A stretch of 64,000 nt of DNA from Euborellia annulipes (taxonomy: Eukaryota > Arthropoda > Insecta > Dermaptera > Anisolabididae), in NCBI GenBank assembly GCA_023213315.1, contig JAKCPI010014312.1, positions 1-64,000 on the forward strand. The letters run 5' to 3'. Below the pieces are notes generated by a model that was not told the DNA's origin, searched no databases, and was given only the letters and a program-made list of their open reading frames with translations. A program made the position numbers and the translations under genes. Shown in pieces: positions 1-10,204 of the stretch (the stretch's first letter is position 1; each line of letters starts with the position of its first letter).

Positions 1-276
1 AAAATAAATAGATCAATAATTAAATAAAATAAAATAAAAATAAATAAAAAAAAAAAAAAAACTACAAGTTTATATCTATATAAATATAATTAGAGAAATA
101 GATTCAAAAGATAAATCTTAAAATAAGACTGAACAAACAAAAATCATATAAATTTAATATATGCCTTATAACCAAATGAAAACTGATTGAAAATAAATGC
201 CTACCTAAAAAAAACAAAAAAAAAAAAAAAAATTAATAAAATAAATAAATAAAATTATAAATTAGCCTAATTTCAA
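1..276. other. AT-rich flank downstream of the gag-like ORF
   Basis: Almost pure A/T sequence with A-runs around 45-60 and 215-230. It lies 3' of the gag-like ORF on the minus strand. No reading frame resembling an endonuclease or reverse transcriptase is present in these bases, so any ORF2 would have to lie beyond the window or has been lost. Confidence 0.6.
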
Positions 277-1788
277 TTAAGATGTTAATTCACTCATATC
301 TATTGGATCATTACAATTTATAGCGTTATGGATGTGATTAATAAAAAATTCTTTATCTTCTAATGACAAATTGAACCTTTCTATTGTTATTTCATTTGAG
401 ATTATTTTTGATAACACATTATTCAAGATGTATTTAAATCTATCATGATTATTTATATTTTTCATATAATATGGACTTGTAGTTATCGGGGTCGAAGGAT
501 TAATCGTGTTTGAAATATTTTCTTGTAGTTGAAATTGGGGGGCCTGCATTTTTATTGGTACACGGGGAGGGCTATGAATGGTGATTATTTTATGGGTTTT
601 AACCTGACTGTTAGTGTTATTATTTTTTCCCACATGTATTGTCTGTCTCTGATTGTTGTCCACTGTCGCTAGTATTTCTGAGTTTGACTTTGTAGAGGAG
701 GCTTTATTAGCATATGATTTCTTATTGTTTACCAATATTGCCGCCTCTTTAAAGGAAATACAACTTTCGGTAACTAGTTGCTTAATGTTAACTTGTCTGA
801 TAAACTCAGGACATTTCGGATCTGTTGCACAGTGTCCCCCTTTGCAATTACAACATAAACTTACCGAAGCTTGACAGTCAAGTAGACTGTGGGCCCCCGC
901 GCACCTACTGCAATGAGGCTGTACTGAAGAGCAGCGATTCTGATAATGTCCGAATCCCAAACAAAAACTACATTGGATTACTCTCTGTTTAAACGAATCT
1001 ACCTTACAACAGACTTCCAGAATTTTAATATCCACTGGAAGGCTTTGACTCCTGAAAGTTAGAACAACCAATGGTGTAGGCACCCTCTTATCCTGACCTT
1101 TTTTGAAAATTCGCCTAGCATTAGTGACCTTGTAGCAAGAATCTATATAAGTCATTATTTCCTCATCGCTAAGAGAGTAATCTACATCTCTAATAATACC
1201 CTGCCGATATACCAAAAAGTTTGGAATAAAAGCGACTAGATTATTTTCTTTCCAAAATTCCACATTTTTAAGCCTGTTAGCAGACACGTAATTGTTCACT
1301 TCTATCTTAACTGACAAGGAATCTATTTTCTGTATAGCAAGTATGTTATTATATATATCGGGGCAATACAACCTAATTAGTTTTCCTATAAACATAGGAT
1401 GTACTCTCTTTCTACTAGAGACATTTTCAATATACAAAAAGTAAGGGCCACGATCAAATGACTCGTAAGAATTGTTTATACATGACAAATAGTATCGAGG
1501 TCGAGATTTAGGAATTTGATTTTCCTCACCGGGTTCCTCTGCAAGCCCCATTGATGAGGAGGCAGCATTCGATTGAGCGGCGGCTTCGGCAATAGGTGGG
1601 GAAATTAACTCCTCTTGAGGTTTCTTTAAACGAGCAGCCAGTTCGTCTTCATCTTCTTGATGCTTTCTTTTCAAATTTCCTATATTTTCGTCCAGTTCGG
1701 GATTGTCTATAGCATTCAGGGCGCTAAAAATTGCGTTCGTAACCTCCATATGGTCCCCCTCTCTGCCCCCAGAGTCTTTATCTCCCAT
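277..1788 (-). CDS. gag-like ORF1 protein of a non-LTR retrotransposon (Jockey/I-type)
   Basis: Open frame of 503 codons. The C-terminal half carries three zinc knuckles: C273-C276-H281-C286 (CX2CX4HX4C), C293-C296-H300-C305 (CX2CX3HX4C) and C312-C315-H319-C326. This triple-knuckle arrangement, preceded by a compact RNA-binding-like region (about residues 95-265), is typical of ORF1 nucleocapsid proteins of Jockey/I-clade LINEs, which coat the element RNA and take it back to the nucleus. The N-terminus has a basic/acidic stretch (about residues 38-60), and the C-terminus is Asn/Ser-rich and low in complexity. The first Met gives the longest frame; M14 is an alternative start. The ORF has no internal stop, unlike most elements here, so it is a young insertion or is kept by selection. 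No ORF2 (endonuclease/RT) is seen in the 276 bases after the stop. I am confident of the family type, less so of the clade. Confidence 0.85.
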   Translation of the reverse strand: MGDKDSGGREGDHMEVTNAIFSALNAIDNPELDENIGNLKRKHQEDEDELAARLKKPQEELISPPIAEAAAQSNAASSSMGLAEEPGEENQIPKSRPRYYLSCINNSYESFDRGPYFLYIENVSSRKRVHPMFIGKLIRLYCPDIYNNILAIQKIDSLSVKIEVNNYVSANRLKNVEFWKENNLVAFIPNFLVYRQGIIRDVDYSLSDEEIMTYIDSCYKVTNARRIFKKGQDKRVPTPLVVLTFRSQSLPVDIKILEVCCKVDSFKQRVIQCSFCLGFGHYQNRCSSVQPHCSRCAGAHSLLDCQASVSLCCNCKGGHCATDPKCPEFIRQVNIKQLVTESCISFKEAAILVNNKKSYANKASSTKSNSEILATVDNNQRQTIHVGKNNNTNSQVKTHKIITIHSPPRVPIKMQAPQFQLQENISNTINPSTPITTSPYYMKNINNHDRFKYILNNVLSKIISNEITIERFNLSLEDKEFFINHIHNAINCNDPIDMSELTS

Positions 1789-1965
1789 GGGTTGGAACCC
1801 AGGCGGATTTTAATCAAAATTTTTACTCCCTTATATAAAATAGAGTTCAGAACACTCCCTAAACTCAAAGTTTATAATACTTCCTCCACAAATATATGAA
1901 AACTTACAAAATAAAGCTTAGCGATTTACTTTTTCTTGTTTACACTCAACCACGGCCTTCTAGAA
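1789..1965. other. Leader region upstream of the gag-like ORF
   Basis: AT-rich sequence preceding the gag ORF on the minus strand, opening with a small palindrome (GGTTGGAACCCAGG, about 1791-1804). It is probably the 5' UTR of the LINE. No internal promoter motif can be assigned. R1 repeat sequence begins directly beyond it. Confidence 0.35.
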
Positions 1966-2138
1966 TCCTCCCATACTTATAAATTTTACATCTTGAATTC
2001 AATTGTACCCTACTGTCGGAAACTAAATACATGTCGACACAAAAAAATCTGGTGAGACAAGCACAGTACACAACTTTCGATTACCGAAGGTAAGAGAAAG
2101 TTGTGTGCTGTGCGCCAGTCACGCCAGATTTTTTGGAT
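1966..2138 (+). repeat. R1 family, 3' part with terminal hairpin
   Basis: Contains the R1 signature run: CTTATAAATTTTACATC, then CTAAATACATGTCGACAC, then the long hairpin with left arm ATCTGGTGAGACAAGCACAG and right arm CTGTGCGCCAGTCACGCCAGAT. Only the 3' quarter of the element is present. Confidence 0.75.
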
Positions 2139-2197
2139 TCGATTTAGATTTTTCTTATAAAAAACATGAACAATATGAACTATATTTTCGAGGATGA

Positions 2198-2420
2198 TCT
2201 ATATTATATATATTAGCGGAGGGTCTGTCGGTCCATCCGTCTGTCACGCTCTGACCAACTCCCCGTTGGAATTTTGAAACGAAATTTTGCAGTCTTATAT
2301 CAGTAGAGTTGTGTTTTTCAAACTTTTTGAATTTACAGTTTGAAAAATTCTGGCGATTCCCTTGGCCCATAGACGGACAAAAAGTGTGTAAATCAAAAGG
2401 CTCTGTAAGTCATATGATTT
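2198..2420 (+). mobile_element. Helitron-like 5' end fragment
   Basis: Starts TCTATATTATATATATTAG after an A, followed by a GTCTGTCGGTCC-type microsatellite and GTCACGCTCTGACCAAC. These are the same blocks as the 5' half of the complete Helitron at 24218-24781. The GC-rich 3' end is missing. Confidence 0.6.
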
Positions 2421-3633
2421 TCTCTATTTTGGTACCTATTTCCCTTCTCCATGAAATTGTGTTTTTATTATCGTGTAGAACTTCGCCACACCCTAGGAGG
2501 CGCGACCCACAGATTAAAAAACACTGTTATAGAGTGACAGTTCGTTATTAATATTTATATATAGTAGCCTATATATAAAATTGTTATTAATTAATAAAAA
2601 AATCATGAAAATTAATATTTTGTTTCCGATTTTCTCATTTTTCTGAAATTAATATTTATAAACAATATGTATTTAATTTAGTTTATGATTATTAAAAAGA
2701 AAAAAATTATTAAATTAAAAATAAATCACCAGAATATCACTAAAATTTACAACGTTGCCATGATGTTTATTTATTTTTTTAAGTCATACTTAAATTTGGA
2801 GGTGCAATTGGGCATCAGTCGATTGATCGTCTCCTTAAAACGGTAATTATTTTTCGACCCCGGATTAAAATTTGAATAAGAAATCCCCCTCGGATTCAAA
2901 TAAATCTGACAAAAAAAAAATCTTTGATAGCTAAAAGAGGGAAATATAACTAAACACTTTGTGACGGTTTGATAACTACTTTTTTTTTTCTTTAATATCA
3001 AAATTATTTATAAGCCAATCTTCAATTCTAGCATTGTAATGGTAGCTTCTTTTTTTTTTCGTTATCTTTTGATGATAATAAACGTTAATTAATGAATGAA
3101 AATAAAGAAGAGAGAGCGATTCTAACAACAAGAACAGGTTGTTCTCTCTTGAACAAAACGAGATTTAAATTACAGAGATGATGATCTTCTGTTGTTGTTG
3201 TTGTTGTTGAAACGAGATGGGAAGTTCATAAATTTATTTCGGGGTTCCCTTCCTTATCTCTCTCTTTTTCTCTCTCTCTTGGTTTGATGATAACTCAGTC
3301 AGTGAGTCGTTTGTGGGTTTAAGCCGACGAGCGACTACTGGGAAACACTAGCTAGAGGACTGGACTATTCTTCCTGTCTTTTTTTCATGTTACTTTTCCT
3401 TGAGGAAATGTTTTTTTCTCTTTGTTCTGTTTATGATAAAATTTGAAATGTCAACGATATTTATATTTATTTAATGAGGATATGCAAGAGATTATTCATT
3501 AGGGTGGGCTGAAAAAACTCATTTTATTATTTGGAAGTTGTAATAGCGCGAAAAAAGTTGCGAATTATGTAGACAAAAAAAAAAAAAAATTATCAAAATT
3601 TATCAACATCTTCAGGTCGCCTTAATGTTTGAC
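2421..3633. other. Low-repeat stretch, possible host regulatory/UTR sequence
   Basis: No gene recognised. 2540-3060 is AT-rich. About 3100-3420 has higher complexity: (TTG)6 at 3190-3210, CT-rich tracts and a TCAGTCAGTGAGTCG segment near 3297, which resembles arthropod initiator sequence. The resemblance is suggestive only. Confidence 0.3.
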
Positions 3634-3647
3634 AAATATGAAAAAAA

Positions 3648-3933
3648 GCCCTCGGGGCTTGGCGTAGAGGTTAGCGTGCTAACCTCGTATACCAAACGTT
3701 GGGGGGGTTCAGACGCGGGTTCAGACCCCAGGCAGTCCGATAATTTTATTTAAGGCATTTGGATACCAAATGGCTTAAATAAAAAGCCTAGACTCCCAAT
3801 ACGTATAATAATCAATAACGGATATCGTTTAAAGTCTTAAATGGCCTAAGTTGCCGAGAAGACTGTATGAATGTGTGTGTGTGTGTGTGAGTGTGAATGA
3901 GAAAAAAGTGTGAATGTTTAAAAAAAAAAAAAA
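3648..3933 (+). mobile_element. tRNA-derived SINE, full-length copy
   Basis: The head carries pol III promoter-like boxes (A-box-like GGCGTAGAGGTTAGCGTG; B-box GGGTTCAGACCCC). The body has GCCTAGACTCCCAATACG and GCCTAAGTTGCCGAGAAGAC, and the tail has GAGAAAAAAGTGTGAATG plus oligo-A. It is flanked by a 14-bp duplication, AAATATGAAAAAAA, at 3634-3647 and 3934-3947. The head is slightly rearranged: it has an extra CGTTGGGGGGGTTCAGACG. This is a non-coding element mobilised by a partner LINE. Confidence 0.9.
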
Positions 3934-4001
3934 AAATATGAAAAAAAACTTCATTTTTGCTATTATTTTTTTAATTTTTAAAATCGATGTTTTCGTTATT
4001 T

Positions 4002-4252
4002 GGACCGTTTATTTTGAAAGTGGTGTAGGTCCATTTTCTATTGTTTCGAGAAAATGAAAGGTTAACATATATATCTGTTTATTAAGAAATCTATTTACCG
4101 ACCAATTTTCAATTGTACAAAATATGAGAATTTTTTAAAGAAATTTACCACTATCCATAGAAAATTTACATTAATTTAAGCATAAATTACATTTAAATAT
4201 TTAAATTATTTTAAAAAAAATGGACTTACACTACTTTCAAAATAAACGGTCC
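4002..4252. mobile_element. MITE copy A (GGACCGTTTATTTTG family)
   Basis: About 250 bp with terminal inverted repeats: left GGACCGTTTATTTTGAAAG, right the complement ending in AAAATAAACGGTCC. A diverged second copy lies at 38755-39004. The interior is AT-rich and non-coding. No clear duplication could be fixed because the flanks are AT-rich. Confidence 0.75.
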
Positions 4253-4496
4253 ATTTAATAGTTTCTAACGACTTCAAAAAGAGCCTGAAAACATTTTAAT
4301 TTGGTTTAGATCATTTGATATCTTCCGGTCGCGCAAAAGTCCCAAAATTTGCCAAAATAATGAAAAAGTTACATTTTTAGGAGTTTTTTTTTTTTATATC
4401 TTTAATAACTTTTTTTTTAACGTAATAGTTAGAGTATTTTTTTTTTTTTATTTTGAACAGGAGAACATTGTGTTTTATTTTGGTGTGAATTCAGAA

Positions 4497-4978
4497 ATTA
4501 AAAAAATTATCGGAAAAATGATGAATTTTTTTGTTATCAAGCAAATACAAAAAAAACAATCTGTCCCAATAATCTTTAATTTTTTTTTTAATTTAAAAAT
4601 GAATTTATTGTTATTATTAATATATTAATTAAGAAATTTTTAAAATAAGCTTAGATGATTTATTTAAAAATCAACTGTCAAATTAGTTCAGCATTCTTGC
4701 AATAGATGGCAGCCTAGTCTAACAGGTGATCTCCTTTTTGGCCTATATTTATATATTTTTATGCTTTTATAAAAGATACATAATATATAATAACATTTAT
4801 AAAGTATTTATTGTTAAAAGATCAATGAAAATCAACCAAATGCATTAAATCTTATTCGCTACCATTTTGACATCTCTTGGCAAATTGTTGAACTACTTGA
4901 TATTTTGGCATACTTTTAATGACAGACAACGCCATCTTGCGGGAAAAACATGCGTAACACCTTCACTCCCGTAGCCCC
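4497..4978 (-). mobile_element. TTAA-family element A1, truncated
   Basis: Shares blocks with the complete copy at 59618-60235: GTTATCAAGCAAATAC, CAATCTGTCCCAATAATC and CGCCATCTTGCGGGAAAAAC. It ends ...GCCCC at TTAA 4979-4982. The other end is missing. No coding capacity is seen. Confidence 0.65.
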
Positions 4979-4982
4979 TTAA

Positions 4983-5554
4983 GAGAGAAGAGATGCTGAT
5001 TTTTTTCCCAAGAATTCTTGTTCTGATTGATTAATTACAATTTTTGTAACATAAATCGGCTTTTTTTATAAAAAAAAAAAAAAAAGGTAATAAATTATCT
5101 TTGGTAACTTGACTCCAGTCTAAAAGATTATAATTAAATAACTAATTTATTGTTTCATTTAATAATCAATCTTTTTTTTCTAATTGTGAATTTTAATTTA
5201 ATAATTAAAAATATTACTTTGTTGGTTGGCTATAAAAAGCTTTTTTTTATTTTTTTGCATTTTAATTGAAACTTCTAAAAGAGCCTCTTCAATTAATTAA
5301 TGGAAAATTTTTTATAACCAGTGACCGAATGGAAAAAAAATATTAGGATCAATCGTATTAAGCGAGGTCAGAAATTGTCGAGACAGGGATGGGTGAAACC
5401 GAGAAACGTTTTATTTTTATTCTTTTTTTTTAAATAAATAAATGAATGTTACTCTTCCCGTTTCAAGCGAGAAAGATTTCAATTGAATTGGCTACCAATC
5501 ATTTGAAATAAATAGGGATGCGAGACTAAATGACTTTAGATTCCTATAGGCCAG
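4983..5554. other. AT-rich stretch with no gene recognised
   Basis: Holds homopolymers and a segment (about 5455-5535, TTTCAAGCGAGAAAGATTTC onward) that recurs diverged at 39650-39730. It is therefore probably old repeat sequence. No coding signal. Confidence 0.35.
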
Positions 5555-5935
5555 ATATAGGCTAATTCTATATCGGCTGTTAGACTAGCCTGCCATCTTT
5601 TGCAAGAATGCTGAACTAATTTGATTTGGTTTTTAAATAAATCATCTAAGCTTATTTTAAAAATTCCTTAATTAATATGTGATTAATAATAACAATAAAT
5701 TCATTTTTAAATTTTAAAAAAATTTAAAATTATTGGGACAGATTGTTTTTTTGTATTTGCTTGATAACAAAAAAATTAATTACGATAATTTTTTAATAAG
5801 TCATTAAAAAAATTATAGCTCGATGTCCCAATAATCTCTTATGAATTTAATTCATTTAAAAAAACCGCATTGAAAAATTCCTTATAATAGTCTAGTTTTT
5901 TTAAAAGTACGTTTAGACGTCGCTTCTGAACCCCC
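5555..5935 (+). mobile_element. TTAA-family element A2, 3' half
   Basis: Runs from GCCAGATATAGGCTAA through CTGCCATCTTTTGCAAG to GACGTCGCTTCTGAACCCCC, ending at TTAA 5936-5939. The abutting sequence is the 3' end of a mariner transposase remnant, so this element appears to have entered a TTAA just after that gene's stop. Confidence 0.65.
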
Positions 5936-5942
5936 TTAAGCA

Positions 5943-6240
5943 CTATCCCCTTCAAAATAGTCCCTCTACTGGCAATAGACGGTTACCATTGTTTCTTCCA
6001 TTTTTGGAACACATTTTGTGGGAGGGCGCACAGGCTTTTCGGCGCATTTTCCTGTATTTCCTCTATGGTTTGAAAACGACGTCCTTTGTTTTGCAGATTG
6101 GGAAACAGAAAAAAGTCTGTTGAGCCTAGATCCGGAGAATAAGGTGGATGGGACACAACGGGAATGTGGTGTTATGCTAAATAGCTGAGGACAAGGAGTG
6201 ACTCATGAACTGGCGCATAATGAAACATCCAACTCTCCAA
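5943..6240 (-). pseudogene. mariner transposase remnant (C-terminal part)
   Basis: Minus-strand translation gives the characteristic mariner block HPPYSPDLGSTDFFLFPNLQ, followed by GRRFQTIEEIQENAP and a tail resembling QNVFQKWKKQW. The central D of SPDLG is the third catalytic Asp region of the DD34D triad. The frame is broken near the C-terminus and has an in-frame stop, so it cannot make a transposase. It faces a second remnant (6267-6455) in the opposite orientation. Confidence 0.85.
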
Positions 6241-6266
6241 TTTTTTCCCATAATCCAAGCATAGCA

Positions 6267-6455
6267 TTCTTTTTCCTGTTTCTCAAACTGAAAAATACGT
6301 TAAAAGGACGTCGTTTCCAAACCATAGAGGAGATATAGGACAATGCGCCGAGAAGCCTGCGCGCCGACCCACAAAATGTGTTCCAAAAATGTAAGAAACG
6401 ATGGGAACGGTCTATTGCCAGTAGAGGGGACTATTTTGAAGGGGATAGTGTTTAA
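6267..6455 (+). pseudogene. second mariner transposase remnant, opposite orientation
   Basis: Plus frame reads FFLFLKLKNTLKGRRFQTIE then a stop, continuing NAPRSLRADPQNVFQKCKKR, SIASRGDYFEGDSV, and a stop at 6453-6455. This is the C-terminal end of a mariner transposase starting near the catalytic motif. With the 5943-6240 piece it forms a tail-out inverted pair, suggesting a foldback rearrangement or two oppositely truncated insertions. Confidence 0.85.
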
Positions 6456-6464
6456 AATGATGTA

Positions 6465-6663
6465 CAGTGAGGGACAATATTAAGTCCCACCCATGCGTTT
6501 TCTACTTGTGATTATTTCATTGTTTTATAAAAGAAAATGAAAATCTTTATTGAAAATTTTCTAGGTTTGAACTATGAAAGTTTCCATTAAAAAATTTATA
6601 ATATTTTTTTTTTAAAAACAATCAAATAATCACATGGGTGGGACTTAATATTGTCCCTCACTG
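6465..6663. mobile_element. Tc1/mariner-type MITE, 199 bp
   Basis: Terminal inverted repeats of about 30 bp, beginning CAGTGAGGGACAATATTAAG and ending with its complement, flanked by TA at 6463-6464 and 6664-6665. The AT-rich core has no reading frame. The TA target and CAGTG ends are those of the Tc1/mariner superfamily. Confidence 0.85.
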
Positions 6664-6757
6664 TAAAATAAAGCTGATATAGTATAAGTTCGGTTTCTTT
6701 TTGTATACACCTCGTATATATACAGTATTATCCTGATGAACATAAATTATTAATTAA

Positions 6758-6992
6758 AAAAAATCTGGTGTGACTGACGCACAGCACACAACTTTCTCTT
6801 ACCTTCGGTAATCGAAAGTTGTGTTATGTGCTTATCATACCAGATTTTTCGTGTCGACATGTATTTAGTTTCCGACAGTACGGTACATTCGAGTTTCAAG
6901 ATGTAAAATTTAAAGTATGCGAAAATATTTATATTTTGTTACCATGGCAACCATTTCTCAAATTAAAAAACTTTAATGTTAATTTTCTCAAA
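6758..6992 (-). repeat. R1 family, 3' part (minus)
   Basis: Begins with the R1 hairpin (ATCTGGTGTGACTGACGCAC ... ACACAACTTTCTCTTACC), then GTGTCGACATGTATTTAG and TTGTTACCATGGCAACCATT. The 5' part of R1 is absent; the sequence runs into unrelated AT-rich DNA near 6960. Confidence 0.75.
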
Positions 6993-7074
6993 TCTAGGTA
7001 GCTGGCGCTTGACACACTAATGCGTAACAGGGTCCATATATAGACAGACGGACACTCTGTTATTATATATATAT

Positions 7075-7410
7075 TAGGGTCCGACCGAAACAAGATATTC
7101 GGCCTCAACCTTAGTTTCGGCCGAAACCGTAACCGAAACCGAAACTTGTATTTCCTATAAAAAATTTTTTTCATTTTACCTTTTTTTTTTTTTTTTTTTG
7201 AATTTTTTTTCCCTCCCGTGAAAATCATTTTACCTTTTTTAGGGAGACTAAAATTTTTCTCCCTCAAGTGCAAATTATTTGACCTTTTTTTTTTTTCAGA
7301 CTCTGGTTTCGGCCTCTTTTTGGCCGAAACCGAAACTACGGCCGAAACCATGATTTTTGGCCGAAACTGGCCGAAACCGTAACCGAAACCGAATATTCGG
7401 TCGGTTCCTA
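7075..7410 (-). mobile_element. hAT-type MITE of the GTTTCG-repeat family, copy 1
   Basis: Terminal TAGGGTCCGACCGAAAC and GGTCGGTTCCTA, with an interior dominated by CCGAAA/TTTCGG repeats. The flanking 8 bp are ATATATAT on both sides, but they lie in an AT repeat and so are weak evidence alone. Copies at 50266-51047 and 57030-57448 have clear 8-bp duplications. A 172-codon open frame across it is low-complexity K/R/F sequence and not a gene. Confidence 0.75.
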
Positions 7411-7913
7411 ATATATATATATATTTTAAATTAAATGGAAATTCCACAATTCTAATACCTGATTTATCGTTTCCTCTTTGTTTATTTTCTTTATCATGTT
7501 AAATCATTTTCTAAATAATTCAGGTGTATTTAAAAAAAAGGTCAATGTTAAACAAAAGATTTTTTTTCTAAAAAATAAAAATGATAAGATAAAAAAATAA
7601 AATAAAAAAAGAACCGCCAATAGTAAATAAGTATTACAGCAAGAGAAAGAGAGAGAGAGAGAGAGCGAATTCATTCATTTTTCTTTATGAAATAAAAAAA
7701 AAAAAAAATCCTTTCTCCAGCGGATGTCGATTTGATCCAAGTGTTTAAAACAAGTTTATGAACAGTCATTTAATGAAATGCATTTTGATTTGGATGCATT
7801 TTTTTTTCTCCTTTAGGCGTTTTGATTATTACTTTCGCCATTCACATTTAAATTAATTTTATAGGGCATTTTAATTATTCATGACTTATAGTTTAACCAA
7901 AATGAATAATTAG

Positions 7914-7950
<37 letters not shown>

Positions 7951-7980
7951 AAGTCTATCTTTATGTCGTAGATTATTTAT
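7411..7980. repeat. Non-coding stretch with microsatellites
   Basis: Holds a (GA)n tract at about 7641-7665 and an (AT)n tract at about 7916-7947, otherwise AT-rich unique-looking sequence. No gene seen. Confidence 0.5.
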
Positions 7981-7982
7981 TT

Positions 7983-9168
7983 TACTTTCTCTTACCTCTA
8001 TATATATGTTAATATATAGAGAGAGAAAGTATTGGATTCATGTCAGAAATTCGATGTCGAGATTTTGATGGATATACACGTTTTGAGGTCCCCTGAATCC
8101 AAAAAAGTGGTTTTCGCGACATGGTCTGTCTGTCTGTCTGTGAACAAAATATCTCAAGAACGGAAAGAGGAGGTTGAAATTTTATATTTAAGTTAGGCAC
8201 CCCCCTGAGACGTGACACGAAGCTTTTGAACAAAATCGACCAAAGAGTACTAGTACTTTACTTATGTACTTTTTCAGTTTTTTTTTTCGATTGTCTCAAA
8301 ATTGACTCCAACGATTTTTTTTTAAAATGCTTTTATTTAACTTACTCTTTCAAAATCACCAACTTTGAGTCTTTGTTAAGGACACTTCCTGATGAGCTAG
8401 TGGTGTGAAATTCGATATTTAAGGGTCATTTTTGATGACGCAAATTGTGAGTTGGGTTTTACCAAAATAGACCAAACTAATGTGGTACTTTATTTCACGC
8501 ATCCTGCCTTCTTTTTTTTAATGCTCTATAATAAAAAAGACTAAAAAGTTTAAAATAAAAATTTAATAAAAAAATCTTTTAAAAAAATGCTTTTATTTAA
8601 ATTGAACTAAAAAGAGAGAAATAATTTAATTGTTCTTGTTGAAATTGTTGAATATTTATTACTTAAAATAAAAGCGTGGGGCACTTCAAAGTGATTCCGA
8701 GGCTCTAAGAATATACAATTCCTTAAGCTATCAATATGCGCCCCACGCTTTTATTTTAAGTCATAAATATTCAACAATTTCAACAAGAACAATTAAATTA
8801 TTTTTCGCTTTTTAGTTTAATTTAAATAAAAGCATTTTTTTAAAAAGATTTTTTTATTATATTTAATTCAAAAATCAATTATTTTTTAGATTCTCTTTAA
8901 AATGTATATTCTCATTTTGTCATTGAAACCTTCTGAAGACCACTTTACTCTTGTACTCCATAGAAAAGATAAAAGAAATGGTTGCAATGGTAACAAAATA
9001 TAAACATTTTCACAAATAAATTTTACATCTTGAAATTCGAATGTACCGTACTGTCGGAAACTAAATACATTTAGACACAAATCTGGTGTGACAAGCACAG
9101 AACACAACTTTCGATTAGCGAAGGTAAGAGAAAGTTGTGTGCTGTGCGATAATCACAGAGGATTTTTA
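7983..9168 (+). repeat. R1 family, full-length copy interrupted by an insertion
   Basis: Both R1 ends are present: TACTTTCTCTTACC at the start and a degenerate 3' hairpin ending near 9168. Between them lie the GGTCCCCTGAATCC, GTCTGTCTGTCTG, GTACTAGTACTTTACT and CTTCTGAAGACCACTTTACT blocks. The body is split at about 8326-8868 by foreign sequence that includes the 8565-8862 palindrome. Confidence 0.8.
8565..8862. repeat. Inverted repeat with about 120-bp arms inside R1
   Basis: Left arm (about 8565-8682) contains TTGTTCTTGTTGAAATTGTTG then AAAATAAAAGCGTGGGGC. The right arm (about 8738-8862) is its complement (GCCCCACGCTTTTATTTTAA ...). The loop is about 55 bp. It looks like a foldback element; no duplication could be fixed. 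Confidence 0.8.
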
Positions 9169-9510
9169 TTCTATAAGAAATGTTGAGCCTTGATTTCATT
9201 AAATAATAAAAAAAAAAACAACCTGTCGTCTTCTACCGAAAATTTATTAAGATTAAAAAAGAAAGATTAAAATATGCTTAATCATTTTCCCATGGGTTTA
9301 TTTATGTTTTCGTACATACATATATATGTTTGTATGTCCCTTTAATAAAGTTTTTTTTTGTGTCCAAATCAAACAACAATTCTGCTGTCACTAGATAATA
9401 CAGCCCTAAAAAAAGAGTGAGATTCCCCATTGAGAGATTCTTTTAAATAAACTACTGTGTGTTGTATTTATAACAAGAAAACTAGTAGCCAAAGTAGCTT
9501 TTTATTAGTG

Positions 9511-9545
9511 CGACATTTCGGTTTCGATAGAGGCCATCCTCAGGA
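9511..9545 (-). ncRNA. Hammerhead-like ribozyme core (degenerate)
   Basis: Minus strand reads CTGAGGA, then a GGCC-starting arm, then CCGAAATGTC. This fits the core CUGANGA ... GAAA. A diverged facing partner lies at about 9618-9648 (ATGAAGATGACCGACCGAAAC). Minus-strand TTTGGCTACTAG follows about 20 nt downstream of the core. Probable old foldback hammerhead element; activity is unlikely. Confidence 0.45.
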
Positions 9546-9649
9546 TGATTAGTATCTTTAAATTGCATCTGTAAAAATGCTTAGATCTTACAATTCTTTT
9601 GGCAATTATTGATTCATGAAGATGACCGACCGAAACCGTGGCCCAATAA

Positions 9650-10035
9650 ATTATTTAAAGAAAGAATTATGCGTCCCTCTTGATAGAGCTTCAAAGTTAT
9701 TTGTTTGCTGAAGGGTAGACAACCCAAATGACCGATCACTCATGGACATAAAATAGAGATTTTTAAAACAAAAGATCTCTCAGTTTCCTCTAATATTTAT
9801 TATTTTAATTCATGAATTAATTTTTATTATTGTATCTTTTGTATTGCAAATGGGTATCTTCTTTATTTTGTCAAAGTCGTTTAGGTTGTCTTCTTACAGA
9901 AAATTAAACACGAACAAATTTCTGCATTCTAATGAATTTCTAAATATTGTTTCTCGCAAAATTCAATATTTCGGAGTTATGTTCCTCTTCTTTTCCCTTA
10001 AACGATAACCATTATTATAAAAATATATATATTGT
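9650..10035. other. AT-rich stretch with nothing recognised
   Basis: No repeat family or coding signal that I can assign. Confidence 0.3.
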
Positions 10036-10140
10036 GGTCCAAATGGCTTAAATAAAATCATCAGACTGCCTGGGATCCGAACCCTCGACCCTTGCTATAC
10101 AAGGCAGGCGCGCTACCAACTAGGCCAAGCCCGGGGGCAT
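10036..10140 (-). mobile_element. tRNA-derived SINE, head only (minus)
   Basis: Minus strand reads GGGCTTGGCCTAGTTGGTAG (tRNA-like 5' end and A box) and GGGTTCGGATCCC (B box), ending near CATTTGGACC. The 3' body and tail are missing. Confidence 0.8.
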
Positions 10141-10204
10141 ACTACTTAAGGCTCTAACTCTCAGGTGGGGACTTATTGTAGCGCTCACTGTACATATATT
10201 ACAG

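Noticed and set aside
3648..3730. Possible true tRNA genes at the SINE heads
   Set aside because: The A and B boxes are present, but no complete cloverleaf or acceptor stem is visible, and each copy continues into the same SINE body.
7316..7410. CCGAAAC runs as hammerhead cores
   Set aside because: GAAAC occurs only as part of the repeat unit; there is no CTGANGA at the right distance.
6929..7447. 172-codon open frame on the minus strand rich in Lys, Arg and Phe
   Set aside because: It is the translation of the GTTTCG-repeat MITE. The same peptide pattern reappears in the other copies, and its composition follows the repeat.
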